A stretch of DNA of 64,000 bases from Liolophura sinensis (Eukaryota; Mollusca; Polyplacophora; Chitonida; Chitonidae). The stretch lies in NCBI RefSeq assembly GCF_032854445.1, contig NC_088300.1, forward strand, positions 46,927,682 through 46,991,681, read 5' to 3'. The translations under genes were made by a program, and so were the position numbers. This document shows positions 10,650-22,700 of this stretch, piece after piece; position 1 is the first letter of the stretch; the number at the start of each line of letters is the position of its first letter. The notes beneath the pieces were generated by a model. It searched no databases, was not told the origin of the DNA, and saw nothing but the letters and a program-made list of their open reading frames with translations.

Positions 10650-13600
10650 GTTTCCAAATGGCTCAATGCGTAATCACAGCAAAATACCCTCCCCACATCG
10701 ACCCTACGAAAACACCTCTAGCATACGGAGACCGGGCATTACCAAGACTGGTATGACATAATGACAGTTAAACGTAAAATTGTGTTCATTAGCCCAGTCA
10801 TTCTGAAAAGTGTACTATGTTAAAAATTCTGACGTTCATTAAAAATGTCAGAAATATAAAATATAGAGGTAGTACAATGAACATTGGACTACCATTTGTC
10901 TTGCTCTATTGGGCTGTCAGAGTAGTTAGGATACAGAACTGCAGCTCTCCCTCTTTATATGCTGATACTGATGGAGGGAGAGCTTTCTGTTTGTGACTGA
11001 ATGCATAGAAAGGAGAGGAACTGTGCTGCACCTATGCTATACATGTCACTGTAATCTATACATGTAATTTGGATGAAGAGATAAGCCATTACAGCATTAC
11101 CTGTGCTATATGTTGTGAAGGAAATTTAACTGAAGACATTATGGTCACTGTTGGTATCAGGTGTACCTTATGCATACAGAGACAACATTTGTTTAGTACT
11201 TGCTTTGGGGTTTTGAGCATTTCAGATTATTAAACTTAATTACATCAGTGATGTCTGAATGTCAAATTCATACATGTACCTATATATTTATAACAGTGCT
11301 GCATCTGCCAAAGGAAGATATTGCAACAGTATATGTACACACGCCTACATGTTATCACTCCTCATAATCATATCACTGAAAAATTGTTCAATATGACATA
11401 AAACTCCCAGCATACATTTATACATACATGCATTCAGTGCGACCTCAATAAAGTATCACATCAAAGACACCTGACCTGACACCCTTCACATTCACAGTAA
11501 TCATATCTTTGTATTGTTCTAGAACCGTGAATTACAGGATGAAAATCTCCTGACCCGACAAAGAGCAGTGTTATCGTTATGTGACTATCTTCATGACCCA
11601 GAACACATAGCAGAGGCTCTCAGAACAGGTAAGCCAATTTGTTCCCTTCACATATTCAGTACTCACATTTCAAACTTTATTGATGTATACATTAATTATT
11701 AAAAATTACCTACATACAGTTTATTCTTTTTGGTAGTTAATCAGCATGGATCTCCAGTGATATGACTTCATGTTTACATTGTGTATTATTGTTCTAAAAT
11801 TTTTCATAGTCGAATCAACTCGAACCAACATAAATCAAAGAATACACACTCAAACTGACCTAGTATTCTGGTATGTGGTGAACCATTGGCCAGAAAACTA
11901 GTGATCACTGCAATTCTGTGAGTGGATTTTAGAGAGCGGTTATAAACTGCTGACAATGGCTGCAGATTTACTTTGTTTAAATTACAGTATGTTTTTGCGT
12001 TCTCTTCTGTACATCCAGATTTTGAATATCAGAATTTGTTGCAGGTGTAATTCAGAGTCTCAAAGATCTACTCATAGACTCGGATGTTACTGTTCGACAA
12101 AAATCCACTGAGTGTTTGTATGTCATAGCAGGTATGTCAGAATTAAGGTCTGTTTCCTTAATACATTTTTCCAGTCTAGGTGTAAAGATCATACTTGAAT
12201 GTGCATTCAGATGATATTTTTTTTGTGTGTGATTTCATTCTTTCATGATTTTGTATTCATTTTACATTTCATGTGTATTCTATTACAGGCCATGAGGTTG
12301 GAAGAGAGGCTTTTCTGAAGTTTGGTATTATCAGTCCCTTGTCAATGCTCTTTGATGACTCTGAGGACATTGCAAGAAAAAATGCTCACAAAGCTATGGA
12401 GATGATATCAGAGACACCAATGGGTAACTAGATCATTTTAGCTCATTTGCTATTAATCATTTTTAGTTTTAGAGGAGAACAGGATTGGATCAAAAATTCT
12501 TGATCCCTTTTAGTCCTTTTGAAGGTGCTTATAGATCAGATGTATATGTTTTAAACAATGTCCCATTTGGCCTTTTTTTTTTCAGGAGCAGACGGAATTG
12601 TAGGTGAAAACTTAATAGACAAGTTGGTGGACAAGTTACCGTCAGAGCATGATGAGATAAAGGTACGTTTTTGTAAAATGCTTATATATTGACAAAACGT
12701 CTTGCGTAGCACTGTTTTAAGAGTTTAACATTCTCAAATATACCGAACAACCAGTTCAACTTAATAAATAATTCATCTATAATCTAGGCAACCATAATAC
12801 TGATGACTCTGAACACACGAATCTGTACCTTTTTGTGTTGTTTTACATACTTGCCACGAAATAAATCAATGTGGTCAAGCCTTGGTACCTAAGCGATCTT
12901 AGACAAGTTTAAATTACAAATCACTGTAAAAATTATTATTTCTTATATAACAACATCAAAATATAGCTTGTTAACGCAAATTCTTGGTAAGTTATTATAA
13001 AACAAATTTCAGCTAAAATAACACAAAAGAACATATCAAGTTTAATGATTGAAATTTGGACTGAAGTCTAAGATCCAGATGTTTATATTTGAAGGTGGGC
13101 TTTGTGAATAGTGTTGATACAGTGCTGGATGTGGTGAGAAAAAAAAATCATTTTTTCTCCAAACTGTATCTAAGCTATTTTATGTCTATTTATACTTTCG
13201 CATGCAGCACATTTTCAGAACCCTAGTTTACTGCTAAACTTCACTTTACGTTTGGCCAAGCTTTTGGTTAATTACGATGATTTCATCACCTTCTGGTGTG
13301 TATTTCTGTAAATTAAAAGCAGACCCATTTATGTCCTGTTTTACTTTGCAGGAATTGATCCTGGACACATTACACTTCTGCATGCGTGTGGACACAAAGA
13401 TGACTCTGATGAGTGGTGCCATGAAAGTGTTCACTGACCTCCTCGCCCATGGGCTGCCCAGCATCAGAGCCAAAGCGGCCCGAGACATCATGGACTTGAG
13501 GTACACTGTCGGAGCATAGGTTATAGTTCATGTTCTAGGGATTCTTGTGGAATTTAGGGATGTGTTATTAGTCTTCTGCCAGTGTCCAGGGGGACAGAAT

Positions 13601-16600
13601 GTTGGCACACTGTCTGTCAGTCCGGCACACTAGTTTTCCAGACAATTTTTAAATGGTTCACCATATTGAATTGAAATTTGATAGGTGACTTCACCACCGA
13701 TGTAGATTCCAGTGTTGGACCCTGACATCCTATTTGGACAAAATTACAACCGGCTTTTCAGTCTTCTAGTAGTGTTCATTGTATTAGATTGGAACTTGGC
13801 ACATGGCTTCACCATAACAAATTACAGAGCCAGTTTGAGTTTCTGACCCCCATATCCAATTTGGACAAAATTCAATTGTTGTTGTGGACTATTTATATAA
13901 TAGCTATTATTCTAATGGCTCAAACCAATAGGAGACATGTATGCAAAAGCAATACTGCCAGAATACTTGGTCTTCACAGTACATGTACACTGTATACCAT
14001 TTGTACATCCACATGGAATTCAGTAGATTTGCGTTGAAGAGAGATTGAATATTATATAGGCCTACTTTGCTTCAGTGGGAAGTGAAGGATAATGTGCAGT
14101 ACAATATTTTTTATATTAACTATAGGGCAACATTGAATTAAATCCCTTAAGGCCGGTATACACTGAGCACTCTACTGCGACCCGACCTGACCTGATTGTA
14201 GTTTTTGCAAGTCAGTCTGAGGCGTGTCTAATCACTGGGAGGTATACACTGGGTATCAGGGATGTATACACTACCGAGTGCCCATTGTTCTTTGCTACGA
14301 AGCTCCAAATATAATTTCCCAATGGTGTTGCCCATGTTCCAGTTTTTTTTGATCACATCCGTTTACTAGTAAACAAATATTTTCAAACTGATATTTCTAT
14401 CAGATATTTTGCAGCTGTTGCAGCAATCTGTATTATTCTTTGCTGAAAACACCATTTTGGATACTAAAATGTGGTCACATGACTATGCTCCTAGTTCTGA
14501 TTGGTTGAAGACGGTCACCGATGATAGTTGTAGGAGTGGATACACTAGTAAAAAGAATGTCAAAATGCTTTTTTCACAAAATTTCTAGCACTGTCACATC
14601 ACTCACAACTAGACAAGACTGCAGCCGACTGGATACGATTTTTTGTTGTGGAGAGGTATACACTAGAAAATTCAATGCAATTTTTCAGTCAGGTCGGGTC
14701 GCCTCAAAACACTCAGTGTATACCTGCCTTTAAAATCACTGTCCCATACAACAAGCATGTTCTTTGGAGCATGATGTGGTCAGGTGAGACATTTGAAAAT
14801 GGCATTAGGGCAAGTTTCTTCTACAAGACCATTTCTAATTTTTGGCTACTTAAGCGATTTTAGTTTTTAGTTTGTAAACATATTTGGACACATATGCTTC
14901 ATAACTATCTTTTCAACTTGTAGGTACAAATCAGAAGAAACACCTAATGGAATTATGGTTTTATTAATGGCGATAACTGCAATACAGACTATCAACATTT
15001 ATGCTTCTTTTGCAAGCCATTGTCATGGGTTTTGTACATTATGTTGTCTAGAAAATATTAATCACAACATATATTGATACTCAAATATGGTTGATGTAAC
15101 TATAACACATCTGTATACTTGTCTCCTCTCCTTAGTGTTCCATTAGAAGGCAAGAACTTGGCTGTTGAAGTGGAAGCTGTCAGGAAGCTGGTGGAACTGC
15201 TATCAGACTCTGATCCTGATGTCAGGGCTAATGCTGCCGGAGCTCTAGCTATGTGAGTATAAGTCCCTAAATATCATAAAATCAGGAGACCTATATGACC
15301 AGGTATATATCGTTTCAAAAAATTGGCTTCATTTAAGAAGTCATCTCCAATTAAATCTCATGTGCAGGCCTCTCGCCTGTCCTACTTCTTCTGACAAACT
15401 TCCCACCTATTCTACTTTTCCAGGCGAGAGGCCCGCCTGAAAAAGTAGGACAGGTGGGAGATTTGTTAGAGGTCATAGGAAAAGTAGGATAGATGGGTGA
15501 GGGAGGCTTGCACATTGGGTTCATATGTTTGATTTGAGTACACTATACTATGGCTGTTGACCGGCCCGGATAGCACAGTTGGTAGAGCGTCCGCTTCGGG
15601 ACTGGTAGATCCAGGATCAATCCTTGATCGAGTCACACCTAAGACTTTAAAAGAGGAAGTTGTAACTTCCTCGCTTGGCGTTCAGCATGAAGGGGATGGT
15701 GCAACGACTGGTTGACCCGTATCAGTATAATGGCTCGGGCGGGGCGGCTTACTTGCCTTCGGTAAGTCGTCTCAGTGAAGCAGCACTAAATAAAAGAGCG
15801 GTGGAAATCCGTCCTGCATCAAGGAGGCACATTACACGTACATGCACCCTAATGATTCCTTCGTCGTCATATGACTGAAAAATTGTTGAGTACGACGTTA
15901 AACCCCAAGCACTCACTCACTCACTCACTATGGCTGTCAAGTTTATGGGTGGGGAAAAAACAGGCAGAGCAGACCTATGCGTTTGTGAACTTTTGAAAAT
16001 GTTTCAATTTGAAAGATGAAAAAGGATTAGTATCATCGTGATCTTAATAAATTGTATTGGCACAAAATAAGCAATTGACAGCTCTTGCATTTATTTTAGA
16101 TCTCTTTTTCTCCAATCATGTGAACAATTTGTCGTGCTAGTTTGTGTACGTCACACATTGGGACTAGTAACTTTTTGAAGTTTGTTGGTTTACCCCAGAC
16201 ACTGATTTCCCGCATCCATAACATTGGCCATGGCACAAAATAATAGTTATGCAATTGTTGTCTATAAATATTTTTCTCTGCCCGCTTTCACAGGATAACA
16301 ATCACAACAAAGGGCAAGTATACAGCAATAAAAAGCAGAAGCTATTGGTGCTTTGGTAAAGCTTGTTGATGACCCAACCAGTGAAGTTCGCCTCAATGCA
16401 CTGAAGGTAAGAGGGATCACTCTATTCCAATGGAATTTGGTTGCTATAAGATGAATAATTTTTGTAGTAACCTTAAATAAGGAAGGCAGTTACATGTACA
16501 ACTTTGGTTCTTGAATCCTCAGCCCTTGTGGCCATATATTAAAAAAATAGTATAGTACAGTTAAAGTTACATATACATGTAAGCTGCATTGTGCCTGCTA

Positions 16601-18046
16601 GAAGTATGGACTGATCATAAATACCCATCTCATTTTCATTTCAGGCCCTAACCTGTTTATCTGAAGCCCCAGAAGGTAGAGAGGTGCTGCTCACGCAAGT
16701 AGAAAAGGTAAATACACTCAGGATTCACACAAGCTAATATTTATCTATTTATTTGATTAGAGCTTACTCTCGTAATATCAGCAGAAATACCTCATCGTGC
16801 TTCAGTTCGTTACTCCTGCTGATAAACAAAGCCTTATACTCTGTCAAAACAGCTTGGTGACCCAGTTATCTGAAAACCAATGAAATGACCAAAATGCCTC
16901 GGAGACAAGGAAAATCCTTACAGAAACTACAATTGGATCGTTTACATCATGTGATACACTTTATAGCTCTATACCTCCCACGTGTGACCTGGACAAGAGA
17001 ACTGTAAATGAGGTTAAAAAATAAACTACCGTATTTCCGCAATCTCTTTGCAAGCAGCGGGCACTAAAGTCAGTGGGCAGTATGTAGAAGTCAGGGTTGA
17101 ATCCATGGCAGTCAAATAAAAAAAAACAAAAAAAAAACTGAACTTGCAAATATGGCACCATTGAAAAAAAGTTAGACTTGTGTGTGCGACCAGCCGGCTA
17201 GTGAAAATTTCACTGTGCTTTAAAGGCTTCCATAGTTGATGACTCGGTCAAACAAAAACAACAGCAGCCCATCAACCGTTCATCCAGTGTGTTGGAAGGC
17301 TATATTGTTGTTATACTATTTCTCCTAGTCAGCCTTGTCAAAACATACAAAGCATAAACTTGCTGCCTATTGCTTTCCACCAGCTATAGTGTGATGCATG
17401 GGGAGCCTAGTAAAGGGATGTCACTATCACTGTCAAGTTAAACATTCTTCATACAACAGTCGTTGTGTGTAGTCGCGTTTCATTGGTTGACACAGGGTAT
17501 AAATTTCATGTTGCGGGGAATTCCCTATACTCCTATAGCTTAGCATGAGGCTGTATTTATAAGCAGGAGTAATGAAATGCAGCATGGTAAGGTATTTTCG
17601 CTGATGTTATGAGCAAAGGCCCACTCCAGAATGTTTCACGTTCACGATGGAGGGCCAGCATCATGCTGGGAGGAAATATAATTACAGACATTGAAAATAT
17701 CTGACATTTTTTTACGTGTTCTCCCCACAATCTGGCAACCAGATGCAAGTTGTCAGATCCTCTTATTGCTTTTGTACTAATATCTTAGCGAGCAAAGCAG
17801 TCTAATCATGGAAAGATTCAGTTTTTCCTAAATTTTTTACATATATGACATTGCATTGAATCTTAACTGTCTGTGTTCTTATCATTGGGGGTCTCCTTTT
17901 GTGGGCATGTTGCACCAAAGTTTAATTATTATCTGTCATTTCATTTTTCTTTCCTTTTCAGATTGAAGCCCACCTTAGTGACCATATCCCTGCAGTAGTA
18001 AAAGGCTGCCACCATCGCTGTGAAAGTCATAACATGGAAACCATAA
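10650..18046 (+). CDS. RSPH14: RSPH14, radial spoke head 14 (armadillo-repeat protein), two coding indels
   Basis: Exons: 10650-10750 (ATG at 10658), 11523-11628, 12045-12131, 12289-12423, 12586-12662, 13352-13500, 15136-15252, 16294-16406, 16645-16707, 17962-18046. All introns are GT..AG. The N-terminus (PPHIDPTKTPLAYGDRALPRL), the block LILDTLHFCMRVDT and the end AVKVITWKP match human RSPH14 (RTDR1). Corrected length is about 340 residues against 348 in human. The protein is a chain of ARM/HEAT-like helices belonging to the radial spoke of motile cilia and flagella. Two single-base insertions break the frame: one extra A in the run 16330-16334 of exon 8, and one extra base in AAAAGG near 18000-18004 of exon 10. 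After each, the conserved frame resumes at once. Polyadenylation signals lie at 18172-18177 and 18319-18324. Apart from the indels the gene looks intact, so sequence error or a rare allele is likelier than a pseudogene. Confidence 0.9.
13580..13890. repeat. Imperfect direct duplication in RSPH14 intron 6
   Basis: Two segments of about 100 bp (near 13660-13745 and 13770-13870) share the order ttg(a/g)aa-tttgat/cttggc, gcttcacca, gaccc/ccata and end in tttggacaaaatt. This is probably a decayed repeat element. It has no coding potential. Confidence 0.4.
14151..14729. mobile_element. TTAA-flanked non-autonomous DNA transposon (579 bp)
   Basis: TTAA stands at 14147-14150 and at 14730-14733. The ends are inverted: the left reads GGCCGGTATACACTGAG, and the right end in reverse complement reads AGGCAGGTATACACTGAG. 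The similarity extends inward through a shared GCGACCCGACCTGAC block. The interior has further gtatacact copies near 14250 and 14667 and no long frame. TTAA target duplication is known for the piggyBac and Kolobok superfamilies; which applies here cannot be told without a transposase-bearing relative. It sits in RSPH14 intron 6. Confidence 0.72.
15361..15515. mobile_element. Fold-back (hairpin) element
   Basis: The left part (15361-15427) and the right part (about 15428-15515) are imperfect reverse complements, beginning TGTGCA and ending TGCACA. The inverted arms share blocks such as GTCCTACTT, TCCCACCT and CAGGCG. Transcribed, it would form a long hairpin in RSPH14 intron 7. It looks like a fold-back MITE without coding capacity. 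Confidence 0.6.
15558..15926 (+). mobile_element. Full-length tRNA-derived SINE, family B
   Basis: It begins with a tRNA-like head (ggcccggatagcacagttgg, an A-box region, then a B-box-like ggatcaatcc). It continues through a conserved body and ends in a tail domain, ttgttgagtacgacgttaaa, followed by an (ACTC)n run. The 11-bp target duplication ACTATGGCTGT is seen at 15547-15557 and 15927-15937, proving insertion. RSPH14 intron 7. Confidence 0.9.
16775..17575. mobile_element. Dispersed ~750-bp repeat, likely non-autonomous DNA element (copy 1)
   Basis: The ends carry inverted motifs: TTACTCCTGCTGATAAACA at about 16811 and, at the right end near 17568, the complement of ATTACTCCTGCTTATAAAT. 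Several blocks recur in the same order at 23140-23660: aaaacagctt-gtgacccag, ttacat/gatgtgat, and the caacagc run near 17260. No coding frame is seen. It occupies RSPH14 intron 9. Confidence 0.55.
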
Positions 18047-18339
18047 ATAAGGGCGGAATGCTCAGCTCATCCTTCTGAAATATAGTACATATTTCAGAAT
18101 TGTGTATGTGGTTTCTTGATTTGTAGGAAAGTTTCATTCTTTGTTCACACAAAATTACATTTGTACATGAAAATAAATGCAGACAAAAAATGTGAGTTAA
18201 TGTATACATGTATAAATAATTTAATCAAACTACTTGTACATAATGTGTATATTTAATATCTTGTACACTTTAATCTACCATATGTATTGTAATCTACCAT
18301 TTGCATTCTACAGCTGTGAATAAATGACCTACATTTAAA

Positions 18340-19500
18340 AATGTGAGTACTGTCAGTTATACCATTGCTGCAGCGTAGCTGTTTCATCCACAAACACCTT
18401 GAGCCAGGAACACAAAAAGCAGTGTACTGTCGGTTTATACCATTGCTGCAGTGTAGCTGTTTCATCCACAAACACCTTGAACCAGAAACACACAAGCAGA
18501 GTACTATTGGTTAAACCATTGCTGCAGTGTGGTTGTTTCATCCACAAACACCTTGAACCAGAAACACACGAGCAGAGTACTGTCGATTATACCATTGGCT
18601 TACAGTGTAGCTGTTTCATCCACAAACACCTTGAACCAGAAACACACAAGCAGAGTACTGTCGGTTATACCATTGCTGCAGTGTAGCTGTTTCATCCACA
18701 AACACATTGAACCATAAACACACAAGCAGAGTACTATTGGTAAACCATTGCTGCAGTGTGGTTGTTTCATCCACAAACACCTTGAACCAGAACACACGAG
18801 CAGAGTACTGTCGATTATACCATTGCTACAGTGTGGCTGTTTCATCCACAAACACCTTGAACCAGAAACACCCGAGCAGAGTACTGTCAGTTATACCATT
18901 GCTGCAGCGTAGCTGTTTCATCCACAAACACCTTGAGCCAGGAACACAAAAAGCAGTGTACTGTTGGTTATACCATTGCTGCAGTGTAGCTGTTTAATCC
19001 ACAAACACCTTGAACCAGAAACACACGAGCAGAGTACTATTGGTTAAACCATTGCTGCAGTGTGGTTGTTTCATCCACAAACACCTTGAACCAGAAACAC
19101 ACGAGCAGAGTACTGTCGATTATACCATTGCTGCAGTGTGGTTGTTTCATCCACAAACACCTTGAACCAGAAACACACGAGCAGAGTACTGTCGATTATA
19201 CCATTGCTACAGTGTGGCTGTTTCATCCACAAACACCTTGAACCAGAAACACACGAGCAGAGTACTGTCGGTTATACCATTGCTGCAGTGTAGCTGTTTC
19301 ATCCACAAACACCTTGAACCAGAAACACACAAGCAGAGTACTGTCGGTTATACCATTGCTGCAGTGTGGCTGTTTCATCCACAAACACCTTGAACCAGAA
19401 ACACACGAGCAGAGTACTGTTGGTTATAGTTCAGCACTGGTATTTCATCCACACACAATTTGAACTTGGAAAACACAAGTTTTGTTGGTTACAGCATTGC
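18340..19500. repeat. 76-bp minisatellite, about 15 copies, between RSPH14 and SCNM1
   Basis: Direct tandem units of about 76 bp, each with tttcatccacaaacacc, an accagaaacacac-agcag block and ataccattgctgcag. Copies start near 18383, 18458, 18536, 18613, 18689 and so on to about 19446. The unit is not a multiple of three, so the short frames running through it are not protein repeats. Decayed units continue to about 19740, into the end of SCNM1. The array begins about 20 bp past the second RSPH14 polyadenylation signal. Confidence 0.93.
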
Positions 19501-19726
19501 AGCTATGTTGTTATGCCTTCCATAAACAACACAATAATGAACACACATTAACCAACATTTATTAAAGTCTAAAGTTTTATTAAGTAAACCATTACTGACA
19601 TATTGTTGTACTAGAAGCACACAAACAGAGATCTGTTCGATATACCATTGCCGCAGTGTTGGGGTTTCATGCACACACAACACTATCCACGAACACACAA
19701 GCAAAGTTCTGATGGTTATACCATTA

Positions 19727-22700
19727 CTACAGTGTTGGTGTTTCCTCATCAGAGTCAAACTCCACATCTTCATCTCTGACCCAGTTTCCACCTCTGTCCT
19801 TCTTCCAGCCAGATCTGGATGATGGGGAAAGAAGCATATTAAAATGACAACGTTTACACACCTGCATCAATCCTTGTCACCAATGTTTATATGTTATGCA
19901 TGTACATGTGATCTGTGGATTTTTTTCGTGACACCTTTAAAAAGCAACACATAGATATGCATGTGCTGATACCCGCATCTGATTTGCTAAACATCACGTT
20001 CAAAATTCTTTTGGATGGTCATATCATGGTAGTATATTCTTGTTGCAGGCCATTTAGAATATAAGTTATCTGCATGCTGAGATGGGTAAAGGGGGATTTC
20101 AACCACGTGTGTGAATTTAAATCCTAATAAACCCTTATCAACATGCAGATAACGATTTTACCCCTACCATATTTATCAAATAGAAAGGCAGTTTTGCGTA
20201 GATGTAAAGCTGAGCCAAGAAATATTATGCAAGCTATGTCGACTACAGACAGCACTGGTACACTGGCATAATGTCTCAATGACACCATGGAATTTAGCAT
20301 CACCAAGTAAAATGTGTGCAATAATTTAGCTGTGCAGCGTTTAAATACGTATAGAGTCACAAAGAAAAATGACTCAAGGACGAGCTACACAAAAGATACA
20401 AATGACAGTTGAGTGCATCGTTTTCTTCTGTGTGTGCTTCATATATGTTTTATGAGTACACATACACCGATAACTGTGACATTATGAACGAAAGAAGAAA
20501 TGAGTTCACAGCTCTGGATGGACAGGAAGGAGTTTTACAAGTTCCTTATTCAGCTGTGCATAGTTTAAATGTCATATACCCCTTGTTGGCATGACCTGCA
20601 GCTCGGACAAGTGTCAACATTTTAACCCACCTGATGAGCCAATGGCAATCCAAAATCACAGATGATGTACAGACAATCTAACATATTTATAATATTGTCT
20701 CAATGGAAAGCTTGACAAGATTCCTCAGTGTCAGTAGCACATGACCAATGGATCATGGATGATGGCACGACGACTGTTCAGGATAAGATTAGGGTCTGCC
20801 AAACAAATGGCTGGTTGTATGATATAAATTCACCTTTCGTTGAGCTGTGTTTTTCCAATCACATAAATGCAAACTTTTCTTTTTGTTCTGTTTTGTTTCT
20901 TTCAGATTAACCTAGGACATCATTTTTAAGAGCTGGGCTTCCGCAAGAAAAGCCCCCCAGTCTGTTGAACCTGTCTATTTTTCTGAACATGAATAACCCT
21001 AGTCAAACGTGAAAATCAGCCCATTGTTTTCAACTTAAGGCTTGATGGGTATGGGAAACATGAAACTGTCTTTCCATTCATAACACAAAAATGAAAAATT
21101 CATGAAATAAAAGGGGTGACTTTTGAGATGAATGACAGTTTTCAGACCCTCAAACTTCAGGTTCTGAAATGACTGCAAAAAAGGGGTGGTATAGAGTGAG
21201 AACATTAGCACTGAGGAAAAAATTGGTGTTTGCCAAAAGAGAAATCATGCACATGTCCTCTGGAACTTGTCCTCCTTACAGTATTCAATTCTCTAAGGCC
21301 ATAATGCTACAATTAAAATTACGCTGAAGCAACGGATTAATATTTTCAATAAGTCCAAACATAAAACCCAAACAATATTTGAAAAGGACTTACTCTGTCA
21401 ACCTCAGGTACTGTTCTGTCTTGAGCCTAGTCTCTGCCATCCTCTCTTCTTCAGCTGGAGTACATTTTGTCCTTCCTTTAGTTTTAAAACGGTCATTTCG
21501 TGCCACGCTGGATTCAAGAGGTGGAGGTGGGGGTGGAGCTGTTACCATAGAAACAGGAGATCTGGATAAAACCTGAGGCTCGGTATGGTCGACGTTATTG
21601 CTCCTTGTAATAAAGTTAAGATCTGACAGCCTGCCCCTCCCATCAGTACCCTCTCCACACTGGTTAGATGCGAGAGTTTTCGACCTGTTTTTACTGACAT
21701 AAGGACTGACAGTCCTTGTGCTAGGCTCTGTTTTGTCATCCCTGAACACCTGTTTAAGTATGCGAGAGTGGATTAAGGGACCTGAGTGCTGGTACAATGT
21801 TTTGGAGTGACCTGGCAAACAGGAAGTAGATGTTTCCCCAGCGTGGTCCTCACCACTCTGGTCTTTCAGACAAAGACGCACTTTTCTATCATACGGTTTC
21901 CCTTTAGAACGCTTGGACCTTGAATCATAACAGCAAGCCCCGAGAAGACCTGTTGATTGAGTTGATGGCTGCAAATAAAAACAAACTAGCATCAACGGGA
22001 GTTTGATACATCACAGGGATAATACCAGATTATACCATCAGGCTTGGTGCTGATGATCAAAATATACAGGCTCTATTTCAAACTCTTGAGTGAAGAATGA
22101 AAAACAATTATATCACAAAAAAGGGAAACAACTTTTAAAGCAATGTGAATAATTTTCACCAGGCTTTTCTATTTATGACAGACAGTCATTCATGAAGCAA
22201 TTAGTACATAAGAAAACATTTGTTACACACCATATAGCCAATGAGGTTGCAGGCTCAAATCCAGCCCTTTCTAGTTCAGCTACACCTTTAAATCAGGAGA
22301 TTTCTCCACCAATGAAAATTTGTATTTGTTTGCCAAGGTATTTTCTCGAAAGGAGTGTTAATTGGCTAACACTGATCACGTCACTTTTCACTCCTATCAG
22401 AGTGTCTTTCAGTAGTAGACAGATTTGAATGATCTGTCATGGAGATTGTACTTCTATATTTCAATTCTCTAGGATGACCTTGAAAAAAAAAAAGTCTAGA
22501 AAGCTGATCTGTGACTGTCTGACTCACTCAAAGACATGGTGCAAACCTATATTTCTTTCCAGCGTCGGACGGGGGACTAATAAATGGATGTTTTCATGTA
22601 CCTGTAAATATAAATATCGTATTACATTAATGTGCCTCTCACCATGCCAATCTCTGTGGTCCCATCTTTAATAAACTGGGCTTGTTTTCTCTTTTGTACC

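Noticed and set aside
18353-18997. Several long overlapping frames on both strands in the minisatellite, seeming to encode repeats such as SSTNTLNQKH
   Set aside because: The unit is 76 bp, not a multiple of three, so each frame changes from unit to unit. They are by-products of the repeat.
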